Source: Anabaena minutissima FACHB-250 (lineage in GTDB: Bacteria > Cyanobacteriota > Cyanobacteriia > Cyanobacteriales > Nostocaceae). From it: a stretch of DNA of 42,655 bases. The notes under the pieces were generated by a model that was not told the origin of the DNA, did not search any database, and saw only the letters and a program-made list of their open reading frames with translations. The stretch is taken from assembly GCF_014697125.1 (NCBI RefSeq), contig NZ_JACJRG010000046.1:1-42655 (forward strand), written 5' to 3'. Positions 24,355 to 32,804 of this stretch are shown here, one piece after another (position 1 is the first letter of the stretch; every line of letters starts with the position of its first letter). A program made the position numbers and the translations under genes.

Positions 24355-26208
24355 TCATTTTCGGGGCTTTTGCAGTTTAATCCTTTCTAATACTTCCGTT
24401 CTCCACTTAAATACTTCTGGCAGTTCTGATTTGGTCAATAAACAAACCTCCCACCTAACCCAAGCCTGATCAAACTCGCCTAAAGCTTCTTGTGTCTTAG
24501 CAAGTAAACAATAAGTATCAGTTCTTTGAAAGTCCAGTTTTTGTGCTTTCTCTAAATATTCTTTGGCTTCCTTATATTTCTTCTGCTCAAACTTAGCCCA
24601 TCCTATACTCTTATATAAAGCTCCCTTTAACTCAGGCTCTTTGGCTTTTGTCAATCCAAGCCTTGCCGTTTCTATAGCCACATCATATTCCCCTTGTATA
24701 TTTTTGATTCTCGCTAAATTACTGACAGCATCTAGAGCTAATTCACTATTTTGTATAGCTAATCTATATTGCTTCTCTGCTAAATCATATTTACCTAAAT
24801 CATCATAAAAATTTCCTAAGCCATAATGAGCCTCCCAGCTATTAGGTTTTAATTTGAATACTGCTGCGTAACTCTTATCAACACACTGGAAATCTCTCAG
24901 TCCTTGACATACTAATCCTAAATTATTGTATGCAACATCATTTTGGGGATTAAATTTAATAGCTAGTTCATAGTATTTTTTGGCATCTTCAAGAGAAATA
25001 TTCCGTCGATCTGCCTGTTCAAAGTAAAAATCAGATACTAATTTCGCTACATCAGTTTTAATACTAACTGCTTGACTAAATTTCTTTTGGGCATCATCAA
25101 ATCGATTTTCTTGTTGAGCTTTCTTGCCTTCATTCAGTAGGGAATTTATCCTCACGGGAATTAACGCATTATATATCCCTAAAATAGTTAAGAAAAATAC
25201 AGCCGTCGCACTAATTTTAAATAACTGCGAGTTAATTATTCGATTGATTTTAGAACGCAAAGGCAAAGTTTCTAGTCTTTGCAAAATAACTTGAGTAGTT
25301 GCTGGACGCTTCCCAGGGAAGGAAGCCATCAATTCATCGAGAAAATCAGCAAAGGGTTTGTCAATCTGCGGTGCTTTATCCCGCCAGATTAGTCTTCCCG
25401 TTTCTTTATCTGCTGGCAAATCAACCAGTCGATTAGCAGTGACTAAATATACAATGGTTCGTCCCAAAGCATAAAAATCTGATTGAGGTACTGCTTGACC
25501 ATTAATTTGCTCTAGTGGTGTATAACCAGGTGTTGCAACACCTGTAATTTCGTATCTGCCTCCCCTACCTGCTTTAGTTCCACCACTTCCACTAACTTTT
25601 GCCAAGTAAGTATCGGTCACCTGCCTCGCTACGCCAAAATCCACTAATGCCAACTGACCATTTGGCTGAAGCATTATATTAGCAGGTTTAATATCTCTGT
25701 GAAAAAAGTTAGAGCGGTGTACTACATCTAAAATATCCACTAACTGCTGTAGCCACTCTAAAGCTAGAGATTGCGAAACTGAGCCATTTGATATGCTCCA
25801 CTCTTCTAAATTTTGACCTTCAACCTTATCCATAACCAAACAGCTTAATTCCACAGGAAAGGCATTAAGAACAATACTAAAAAAGTCATCTATAGTGCTT
25901 CTAGGTATATTTGGATGCCGGATTAATTGTAGAGTAAGAGACTCTCGTTCAATTAGTTCACGCAGTTTGGGTAAATCCCATTTTAAAACTTTCATGACTC
26001 TTTGCTTACGTACTGGATTCCACTGCGTCCCAGCATCGTCCACTTCAAAAACTTCCATGCTTTGAGACAGATCATCAAACCCCTTTATTGGTTTTATTAA
26101 ACGGATGCGCTGGTTAATTAGCAATGAAGTACCACACGCTAAACAAAATTCAACGTCATCAGGATTTTGGCGATGAGTACAAAACGGATTGATACAAAAA
26201 CTCATCAA
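24355..26208 (-). CDS. Zinc-ribbon Ser/Thr kinase with TPR tail
   Basis: The 617-aa protein starts with a four-Cys zinc ribbon (CINPFCTHRQ and CLACG, within residues 5-27). A Hanks-type kinase domain follows to ~residue 310: the catalytic His170-Arg171-Asp172 in FFHRDIKPANIM, and LVDFG at ~190. After it lies one membrane span (ISATAVFFLTILGIYNALI, ~residues 330-348). The rest is about six TPRs (AYNNLGLVCQG, AHYGLGNFYDDLG, ALYKSIGWAKFEQ). Such kinases with a TPR sensor are frequent in filamentous cyanobacteria and govern envelope and stress responses. It likely phosphorylates a nearby exported module via its C-terminal TPRs facing the periplasm, but the substrate is not known. The 265-bp divergent spacer to the NB-ARC gene holds its promoter. 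Confidence 0.92.
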   Translation of the reverse strand: MMSFCINPFCTHRQNPDDVEFCLACGTSLLINQRIRLIKPIKGFDDLSQSMEVFEVDDAGTQWNPVRKQRVMKVLKWDLPKLRELIERESLTLQLIRHPNIPRSTIDDFFSIVLNAFPVELSCLVMDKVEGQNLEEWSISNGSVSQSLALEWLQQLVDILDVVHRSNFFHRDIKPANIMLQPNGQLALVDFGVARQVTDTYLAKVSGSGGTKAGRGGRYEITGVATPGYTPLEQINGQAVPQSDFYALGRTIVYLVTANRLVDLPADKETGRLIWRDKAPQIDKPFADFLDELMASFPGKRPATTQVILQRLETLPLRSKINRIINSQLFKISATAVFFLTILGIYNALIPVRINSLLNEGKKAQQENRFDDAQKKFSQAVSIKTDVAKLVSDFYFEQADRRNISLEDAKKYYELAIKFNPQNDVAYNNLGLVCQGLRDFQCVDKSYAAVFKLKPNSWEAHYGLGNFYDDLGKYDLAEKQYRLAIQNSELALDAVSNLARIKNIQGEYDVAIETARLGLTKAKEPELKGALYKSIGWAKFEQKKYKEAKEYLEKAQKLDFQRTDTYCLLAKTQEALGEFDQAWVRWEVCLLTKSELPEVFKWRTEVLERIKLQKPRK

Positions 26209-26473
26209 ACCTCCTTCTTTTGCAAAATCTTAGAAATTTTTAAGTATATAAGCTCGTAGTTGCTTGATATTCATGTATTTATTTTTACTTAATTTGATTA
26301 ACAGATAAATACTTGACAAACATATAAGAAATCTATATGTTACTTTTCCACAAAAATTATTATCAGCCAAATAAGTAAGGTATGATGACTCTAACCTAAA
26401 ATGCTTACAGACCTAATCGTCATCTACGGAAGTCCATCACATCAAGACTTTAAACTTATGGAACAAATGAGTT

Positions 26474-28024
26474 ATGGATACTAGGGGAGTTCAAGAACAG
26501 AATTCATCTAAAGTTTCCTCGATTCTTTTAGAGCAATTGAGTTTTCCCAAGGAAGAATCCCTCAAGGCAGCACTTTTCGGAAAAGTTTTGGAATTTGTAA
26601 ATGATCTAGTGCTTGCCAAAAGAGGTAAACACTTATCTGAACCGGAAATCATTGTCTTAAAGGGAGCATGGGACAATGATGACTACGAAGAAATAGCAAG
26701 TAACTCATCGTACAGCATTAACTACTTACAACGGCGTGTAGCTCCTCATTTGTGGGATTTGCTCTCAGAACTACTAGCCAACGGACAACGGATTGGGAAA
26801 AAGAAGCTTCGACATATTTTATTTGAACAGGTTACTCAAAAGTATCCTACCTTTTTTACTTCTATGCCAAGAGGAGAGAACACATCTTCTAATTCTAAGG
26901 GCAATTTATTACGGGTTTTCGGATGTCAGCCACCTAATGTATCTAATTTTCGTGGACGTACCCAACAATTGCTTCAGTTAAAAGAATTAGTAAAGAAGCA
27001 GCGTTGTATAGCATTAACAGGAGTTGCAGGTATAGGCAAAAGTACCTTAGCAGCAAAGCTAATAGAAGAAATTAGTTTAGATGCTTCATCCAAATTTAAT
27101 TATTTTATTTGGAAATCAGCTTCTCATGCACAATTATTACCAGAATTTGTCATGGATTTGATAAATCTTATTCCGTGCTTAGAAGCAGAATCAAAATCAA
27201 ACTTACCTGAATCTAATCAAGCAATAAATACAGTCTTGCTTAAGCACTTGCAATCATATCCATGCTTAATCGTCATAGATGAAGCTGAGTCCTTATTTCA
27301 AAGTAATAATTTAGAACAACAGCTAGATTACAAACTTTTTTTTCGCCGCTTAATAGAAGAACAACATCAGAGTTGTTTCTTATTAACCAGCAGAGTTTGG
27401 CCTAATGATTTTGATGCTTTGATTGAGTCTGATAGACTTATCAATCATTTGCGGCTTGAAGGTTTAGAACCAGATGCTGCAATGGATTTTTTATATTCTT
27501 TAGGATTAGAAGGGGAAGAGCAACACTTAAATCACCTAATTCAAACTTATCGTGGTAATCCTTTAGAACTGAAAGCGGTTGTGAATCGAATTCATCACTT
27601 CTTTGCGGGTAGTGCTTCTAAGTTTTTTGATAATCAAACAACCCTTTTAAGTAAAAGATTCCAAGAAATGCTAAACAATTTTTTTGGTCAATCTTTAAAT
27701 AAAATTCAACGAGAAATAATGATTTATCTGGCAGAGGAAATAGCTAGAAATACAAAATTGATTGATTTTAATAGTTTATTAAATGGATTAAGGCAGAAAT
27801 TCAATAATTCTGTATCTATATCCGAATTAGTTATGGCGTTAGAAATACTTGAAAAACAATCCTTAATAGAAAGCACAAAAGATCCAATCACTAAAGAAAT
27901 AAGTTTTACTTTACAACCAGTAATTAAAAAATATATTGAAATAGACCCATTAGGATTAGTGCAACCTAATACTTCATCGCAAACAGCGAACACCTACGGC
28001 GGGCAGAATGCCATCGCATCATAA
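26474..28024 (+). CDS. HTH-NB-ARC STAND ATPase, short form without sensor repeats
   Basis: The 516-aa protein starts with a helical/HTH block (residues ~40-110: EPEIIVLKGAWDNDDYEEIA, YSINYLQRRVAPHLWDLLSE) that resembles the HTH_VMAP-M9 family. The NB-ARC core has a P-loop GVAGIGKST at 183-191, a Walker B CLIVIDEAE, the sensor LLTSRVWP and a GNPLELKAV (GLPL) motif. It ends with a winged helix-like region (residues ~390-480) and has no WD40 or TPR sensor. The 3' end runs through a dispersed palindromic repeat (27986-28017), so the last ~11 residues are repeat-encoded. Predicted as a signal-transducing ATPase of a conflict system. Effector unknown. Confidence 0.88.
   Translation: MDTRGVQEQNSSKVSSILLEQLSFPKEESLKAALFGKVLEFVNDLVLAKRGKHLSEPEIIVLKGAWDNDDYEEIASNSSYSINYLQRRVAPHLWDLLSELLANGQRIGKKKLRHILFEQVTQKYPTFFTSMPRGENTSSNSKGNLLRVFGCQPPNVSNFRGRTQQLLQLKELVKKQRCIALTGVAGIGKSTLAAKLIEEISLDASSKFNYFIWKSASHAQLLPEFVMDLINLIPCLEAESKSNLPESNQAINTVLLKHLQSYPCLIVIDEAESLFQSNNLEQQLDYKLFFRRLIEEQHQSCFLLTSRVWPNDFDALIESDRLINHLRLEGLEPDAAMDFLYSLGLEGEEQHLNHLIQTYRGNPLELKAVVNRIHHFFAGSASKFFDNQTTLLSKRFQEMLNNFFGQSLNKIQREIMIYLAEEIARNTKLIDFNSLLNGLRQKFNNSVSISELVMALEILEKQSLIESTKDPITKEISFTLQPVIKKYIEIDPLGLVQPNTSSQTANTYGGQNAIAS
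27986..28017. repeat. Dispersed palindromic repeat inside a gene end
   Basis: GCGAACACCTACGGCGGGC then AGAATGCCATCGC is a degenerate copy of the repeats at 9834 and 11441. It falls in the last codons of the NB-ARC gene and ends a few nt before its stop, so it changes the C-terminus. Confidence 0.65.
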
Positions 28025-28035
28025 CAGAGGTAGCC

Positions 28036-28407
28036 ATGATTGTAGGAAAACTAGAAGTAACTATAAAAATCAACGAACTACCTGAAGCAAAAACAGTAGA
28101 AAACAATTGGCAACAGTTTGATATTGATTGTGACGGACGCATCATTACTGTCATAGTTAAACCTAAAATATGGAAGAAACTGACTGACGCTGCTACTAAT
28201 TATCCTCAGTGGGTAGCCGCAATCACTGGTAAAATCGGTCAGTCAACTGAACATAGGTTCGTCTTAAGTGAACCCAACATACAAGTTTTCGAGCGTAAGC
28301 CAAAGGAATCATCAACTACTCTCTTAGGCTGCTTGAGAAAAACCCTACACAGTGAGGGAAGTTTAACAAACACGGAGGTAATAAAAGTAAACAATCTTGC
28401 ACCTTAG
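28036..28407 (+). CDS. Small partner protein (possible FinO-like annotation), 123 aa
   Basis: The start KLEVTIKINELPEAKTVENN and the middle VIVKPKIWKKLTDAATNYPQW, then VAAITGKIG and VFERKPKE, match a small protein I have seen annotated as fertility-inhibition FinO-like in Nostoc. That label comes from memory and I could not test it. The protein has a beta-rich N-terminus, a conserved Trp-Lys helix and a polar, disordered tail. It follows the NB-ARC gene by 11 bp on the same strand, so the two form an operon. A basic, RNA-chaperone-like or NTPase-binding role is possible. Function not established. Confidence 0.68.
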   Translation: MIVGKLEVTIKINELPEAKTVENNWQQFDIDCDGRIITVIVKPKIWKKLTDAATNYPQWVAAITGKIGQSTEHRFVLSEPNIQVFERKPKESSTTLLGCLRKTLHSEGSLTNTEVIKVNNLAP

Positions 28408-28975
28408 ATCCCAAAAGACCCAAAGTTTTGTAAGATCAGGCTATTCAATCTGTAAAGTAAGTATGGAGGTAAAAACGATACAAAAAATTTAAAGGGCAAA
28501 ACGTACTAAGGAGTAACGGTTTGCCCAAAGTTAGAACAATTGAATAATTTCAGAGCGGGGTTGACCTTCTGGTGACAAAGAAAGTGGCGATAGTTTGGAC
28601 ACTTGAATCCACTAGCTTGTCAGTAAGACACCACGCTGCTTTACTATGCCAATTATAGCCATAAAGGTAGAAGTAAAAACAAGTCCTGCTGACTTTTTTT
28701 TTGCATCTTGGCGGAAAATTTATATTTAAATCATGTAAATTTTTGTAAAAAGCAGCGTAATTAAGAGAATTCAGGAGTTAGAAGTCAGAAGTCAGAATAA
28801 ATCCTGGTTTGTTTTCTAGTAATTTACCAACCCAGCAATTTCCGGTTGAGACTAGGTAGAGAATAACGGTTAAACAGAAAGGGCTAAAGTATGAGTTCCC
28901 TTACCCTTTACCCTTGATTCCTCAAAGGAAACTTAGCGCACTACTAGTGTGAGAAATAAATTGTGAACATAGCGA

Positions 28976-29008
28976 GACGATGACCTACGCTCGGTCAGAG
29001 CATCGCAC
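28976..29008. repeat. Degenerate palindromic dispersed repeat
   Basis: GACGATGACCTACGCTCGG and then GCATCGCA matches the family at 9834 and 11441. It lies ~100 bp before the replication gene, upstream of the hairpin at 29066. Confidence 0.6.
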
Positions 29009-29065
29009 TTTCAAATTTTGGGACTCTAATTCTCCAGCAATTCTGAATTCTTGATTAAAAAACCC

Positions 29066-29097
29066 CCTCTGAAACTGGAAAACCAAGTTATCAGAGG
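29066..29097 (+). promoter_or_regulatory. Hairpin containing the Shine-Dalgarno of the replication gene
   Basis: CCTCTGA-AACT pairs with AGTT-A-TCAGAGG over 11 bp with one bulged A. The right arm includes AGAGGA (29093-29098), which lies 7 nt before the GTG start at 29106 and fits a Shine-Dalgarno. Folding would block ribosome access. Base pairing is seen; control of replication protein synthesis is inferred. Confidence 0.5.
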
Positions 29098-29105
29098 AAT
29101 CTACT

Positions 29106-32100
29106 GTGTTAAATAACCAATGCCCTAAACAAAGGGGCGTTGGGGATCAAGTGTTTTCAAAAGACATTCCTGAATACCCCAACAATCTGACGGCAGCAGA
29201 GTATCATGAGCTAGCCGTAGGAAGTGCGATTCATCCCTCGCTCATCAAACGTAACTTCTTGCATATTGAAGGACAGTCAGTTTACGAATATCTATTCATC
29301 TCTCCAGCCATCCCCCGAAAAAATGCGGGTCGAGTCACAGACGGGTTTTTGAAGGCTTATGTGCATTTACTGGCGGGAGGGACGTGGATATCGGGACTAG
29401 ATCCCCTCAACAACTGGCGACCAATGGAGTGGGGAAGACTCAAACCCACTAATCCCCGCATTGACTGGCTTAAAGGTAAGCTTGTTAAGTACGAGTCCCC
29501 ACCCAAAACTGCAAACCGTGTCACCTACTTTGATGTCTCCGACTATGTTTGGGATTTGGTAGCCAAACGCTATAACATTAAGCGATATCACTCACCTTTG
29601 GCACTGCGCTTACAGGATAAATACTTGATTGATGCAGGGGGGCAATTCTTTTATAAGTCCTCCCCCCTGCTATGTTTCTGGGAGTGGGTAATAAGACACC
29701 CCGAAATCCCGATTATCCTTTGCGAAGGTGAGAAGAAAGCGGCCTGTTTACTGAGTTTAGGATTTGTAGCGATCGCGCTACCTGGGATTTGGAACGGGCG
29801 AGTGGGGAAACAGGATTTTGACGAGAGACTACATCCAGACTTAATACCGCTAGCGCAACCGGGGCGCAAATTCCAAATTCTCTTTGACTACGAGACAAAA
29901 CTAAAAACTCGCTGGTCAGTTTTTCAAGCTACAGTTCGCACAGGCAAAGCGATTGAAGCGGCTGGTTGCATCTGTGAAGTAGCATTACTGCCAGGGACAG
30001 AGAAAGGAGTAGATGATTTCGTCGTTGCACGAGGAGATCAGTCCAACGAATTACTGACAGCGATCGCCAACGATACCTTATCACTGAAAGATTACCAACA
30101 ATCGTTCCTCATCAAGCACCGGGGGCTAAGAAAGTATCAACCAGATATCATAGTCGATGTTCAATATTTGACTCAAGCACTGAAAGTCAAAGAAGAAGAA
30201 ATTAATGAGGCAGGGGAGCAGGGGAGAGGACTTATACAAGAATTGCCCCTGAGTAGCCCCTTAGTAGCCCCTCTGCTCCTAAATAGCTCCCTACCTGATC
30301 CCCTAGTGGAATGGTGTCAACTCCTGACTGAGCAATCTGAAACCGAACAACCTGAAACTGAGCAATCATTGAACAGATACAGGCGCAAAAAGTCCCATAA
30401 TCAAGAACCCAAATATTTCGTATTTCCCCGTACTGGTTTAATTGTACTAATCAGCGATATGGGAACTGGTAAGACCGAACTCATGCGCTGGTGGCGTGAC
30501 GCTCATCCTGACCAAAGATTTCTTAACAATGGGCATCGTGTTAACTTGCTCAAGAATTTAGCTGAACGCCTGAAAACTGAAATGTATTCTGACCTTGGTT
30601 ACACAGGCATGGCCAAAGCGATCGCATTAAGTATAACCATCGATAGCTTACATAAGCTCAACACCCAAGCGTTAACTTATGGCTGCATATTTATAGATGA
30701 GGCTTGCCAATATCTCACGCACCTATTACTGAGTAACACCTGCAAAGAACATCGCGCCGCCATTTTGGAAGTATTACAATATATTGTCTACAATGCCCCA
30801 ATGGTCGTGATTGCCGATGCTCACATGGATGATGTCACCATCGACTTCTTCCGCGCCATGCGTCCAATTGGTGAACAACCAGTCATTATCAAGAACGAGT
30901 GGAAAAATGGAGATCGCACTATCTATTGGTATGAAGGTCAGGATTCATCAGCATTGGTTGCTCAGATTTCAGCTGCATTGATGATGGGGCAGAAAATCAT
31001 GGTTGTGTCCGACTCCAAGAGATTTATTAAGAAACTTGAAAAAATGTTTAGTGTGCGAGTTGAAGAGGCAGAGGGGCAGGGGGCGGGGGGACAAGGGGAA
31101 CAACTTTCTCCCTGCTCCCCTACACCCCCAAACCCCTACACCCCTACACCCCTAAGAATTTGGGCAATCCACTCTGACAACTCCGGTAGTGAAGAAAACG
31201 TAGCATTTATCAAAGACATTACCAACGCCGTTAAGAATATAGATGCTTTGTTCACTTCTCCTTCCTTGGGAACTGGCGTAGACATTCCCGACTTTCATTT
31301 CGATTTAGTGTTTGGCGTATTTCATGGAGTTTCGCAAACAGCTACCGAATGCGCTCAACAGCTGTGGCGTTATCGTCCGAAAGTACCCATTTATGTTTGG
31401 GTAGCCCCCAAACCTCCCTTTGGTTATCAAACTACCAACCCCACTAAAATCAAAGAAAGGTTACTCCAAACCAACGAAATCACCGCTTTCTTACTGCGGA
31501 TTGACAGGGAGACTGGTAAGCGGGGTGCTGAAAAAGAATGGGCAATGGATGCTTATTGTCAAATTAAAGCGGCACGTCACCAATCCCTGAATAATCTCCG
31601 AGCTGATTTGCGCTCGCTGTTGTCAGAAATGGGCAATCATATTGTACCAGTGGGTGATGAGAATGATGCTTTGGCTTGGGACGCATTGAAACAAGCGGCA
31701 GATGCTCTAGACACTGCTCATCATTATGCCGTCGCCAAAGCTAACAATATCTCCAAAAGTGAATATCGCGCAAGGCAAACTAAAGACTATCTTTCACCCG
31801 AAGAAATTGTCGAGTGTGAAAAATTCCGCATTCATGATGCTTACGGTATGGAAGTTACTCCAGAACTGGTTGAGAAAGATGACGGCGGGAGGTTAATTAC
31901 GGCGATCACATCACTCGAAGCCATCTTAGGAGAACCATCTGAAACAATTGTGGACTCCAATACTGGTAAACAGTACCCCGTTCCCCCAGCATTTGTCACT
32001 AATAAAGACCGAACCGAACGAGACAAACTACCGTTTTGTATGGACTGGGGGAATTATTCTGCCAAGTGGCTAGCTCGTTTTAACCTGGGGCTGCACCACA

Positions 32101-32723
32101 TCTTACAAAGATTAGTCGCCGGGGAGGACATTACAGCTTCTGACCCACATCTATATAATATGACGGAGATCGCAGTTGATTGTGCGGCCCATATTAAAGC
32201 AATTCTTGGGTTTACTATCCCACCCGATTGTCAACCAATATGGTTACTGGCCACCCTGCTCGAACAATTGGGACTGAAGCTAACTTATCGTAAACAAGGC
32301 AAGCGTGGAATGCAGGTGAAAATTTTCTCGCTCTCAAAGGCAGAATTGGCATTTGCCCAAAAAGTCATCGCCCATCGTCAAGCCAAACGTGACTCTTACG
32401 CTCAAATGCAGTCTCACTCTAGCGTTGATGCTGTTTCACCCCCCGTATTCACCCCCCCCCATAGAGGTATAGGGAACTCCCATTGTGAGGGGGTGGATAC
32501 TACGCCTGATTTGGTGGCTAATTGCGTGAAAATGCTTCGTTCTGGGATTGCCAAAGGAGTCTCAGCAATCAAAGATATCCTCAAGCGATGGTCTACTGAT
32601 TTGCGGTGGCAGACTGTTTTGGAATTGGAAGCGATCGCACTGGATGAATTGCGTACACTTGAGCAATCTGTGCCTGATTTTTATCAATGGCTATCTGAGG
32701 ACGTGCTGCCGATGGAGGGGTAA
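29106..32723 (+). CDS. DUF3854 primase/helicase-type replication protein (CyRepA1-like)
   Basis: The 1205-aa protein starts with GTG. Residues ~150-350 are a Toprim-like DUF3854 domain (IPIILCEGEKKAACLLSLGF, then VAIALPGIWNGRVG and KFQILFDYETK). The helicase part has Walker A DMGTGKT at 451-457, a DEAC box at 531-534, PSLGTGVDIPDF near 720-731 and QLWRYRP (motif VI) at ~750. This order resembles the CyRepA1 replication proteins of cyanobacterial plasmids. The linker holds two low-complexity insertions (~30208-30300 and 31065-31150) and a third near 32440-32500, all in frame. It likely initiates replication of a plasmid or plasmid-derived island. DUF3854/helicase is firm; initiator role is inferred. 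Confidence 0.85.
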   Translation: MLNNQCPKQRGVGDQVFSKDIPEYPNNLTAAEYHELAVGSAIHPSLIKRNFLHIEGQSVYEYLFISPAIPRKNAGRVTDGFLKAYVHLLAGGTWISGLDPLNNWRPMEWGRLKPTNPRIDWLKGKLVKYESPPKTANRVTYFDVSDYVWDLVAKRYNIKRYHSPLALRLQDKYLIDAGGQFFYKSSPLLCFWEWVIRHPEIPIILCEGEKKAACLLSLGFVAIALPGIWNGRVGKQDFDERLHPDLIPLAQPGRKFQILFDYETKLKTRWSVFQATVRTGKAIEAAGCICEVALLPGTEKGVDDFVVARGDQSNELLTAIANDTLSLKDYQQSFLIKHRGLRKYQPDIIVDVQYLTQALKVKEEEINEAGEQGRGLIQELPLSSPLVAPLLLNSSLPDPLVEWCQLLTEQSETEQPETEQSLNRYRRKKSHNQEPKYFVFPRTGLIVLISDMGTGKTELMRWWRDAHPDQRFLNNGHRVNLLKNLAERLKTEMYSDLGYTGMAKAIALSITIDSLHKLNTQALTYGCIFIDEACQYLTHLLLSNTCKEHRAAILEVLQYIVYNAPMVVIADAHMDDVTIDFFRAMRPIGEQPVIIKNEWKNGDRTIYWYEGQDSSALVAQISAALMMGQKIMVVSDSKRFIKKLEKMFSVRVEEAEGQGAGGQGEQLSPCSPTPPNPYTPTPLRIWAIHSDNSGSEENVAFIKDITNAVKNIDALFTSPSLGTGVDIPDFHFDLVFGVFHGVSQTATECAQQLWRYRPKVPIYVWVAPKPPFGYQTTNPTKIKERLLQTNEITAFLLRIDRETGKRGAEKEWAMDAYCQIKAARHQSLNNLRADLRSLLSEMGNHIVPVGDENDALAWDALKQAADALDTAHHYAVAKANNISKSEYRARQTKDYLSPEEIVECEKFRIHDAYGMEVTPELVEKDDGGRLITAITSLEAILGEPSETIVDSNTGKQYPVPPAFVTNKDRTERDKLPFCMDWGNYSAKWLARFNLGLHHILQRLVAGEDITASDPHLYNMTEIAVDCAAHIKAILGFTIPPDCQPIWLLATLLEQLGLKLTYRKQGKRGMQVKIFSLSKAELAFAQKVIAHRQAKRDSYAQMQSHSSVDAVSPPVFTPPHRGIGNSHCEGVDTTPDLVANCVKMLRSGIAKGVSAIKDILKRWSTDLRWQTVLELEAIALDELRTLEQSVPDFYQWLSEDVLPMEG

Positions 32724-32775
32724 GTGCAAAATCGCTGGTCATCCTTAGAGTCTTTAATGGTTAATCTTTCTATCT

Positions 32776-32803
32776 AGATCAGGAAAGGTATATTTCCTGA
32801 TCT
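32776..32803. terminator. Perfect 11-bp hairpin between convergent genes
   Basis: AGATCAGGAAA, a 6-nt loop, and TTTCCTGATCT, perfectly paired. It lies between the stops of the replication gene (32723) and the recombinase gene (32805). It would act as a terminator for either strand or as a recombination site; the T-run is only the TTT of the right arm. Confidence 0.6.
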
Positions 32804-32804
32804 A

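Larger units (their letters stand above)
28408..29105. other. Long leader/intergenic region before the replication gene
   Basis: About 700 bp with no gene. It holds a hairpin GGGCAAAACG ... CGGTTTGCCC (28496-28527, one mismatch, minus-strand side T-rich), a weak terminator AAGTC-loop-GACTT plus T run at 28681-28702, a GAATTCAGGAGTTAGAAGTC tract related to that at 17641, and a dispersed repeat at 28976-29008. Such an intergenic region before a plasmid replication gene is where an origin or copy-control RNA would be expected, but no iterons were seen. Confidence 0.45.

Noticed and set aside
28649..28732. 27-codon frame starting MPIIAIKVEVK
   Set aside because: Very short, no Shine-Dalgarno, ends over a T-run hairpin; may be chance. 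Mentioned only as possible leader.
28408..29105. Iteron-type plasmid origin
   Set aside because: An origin would be expected near the replication gene, but no set of tandem 15-22 bp repeats is visible; only hairpins and dispersed repeats are present.
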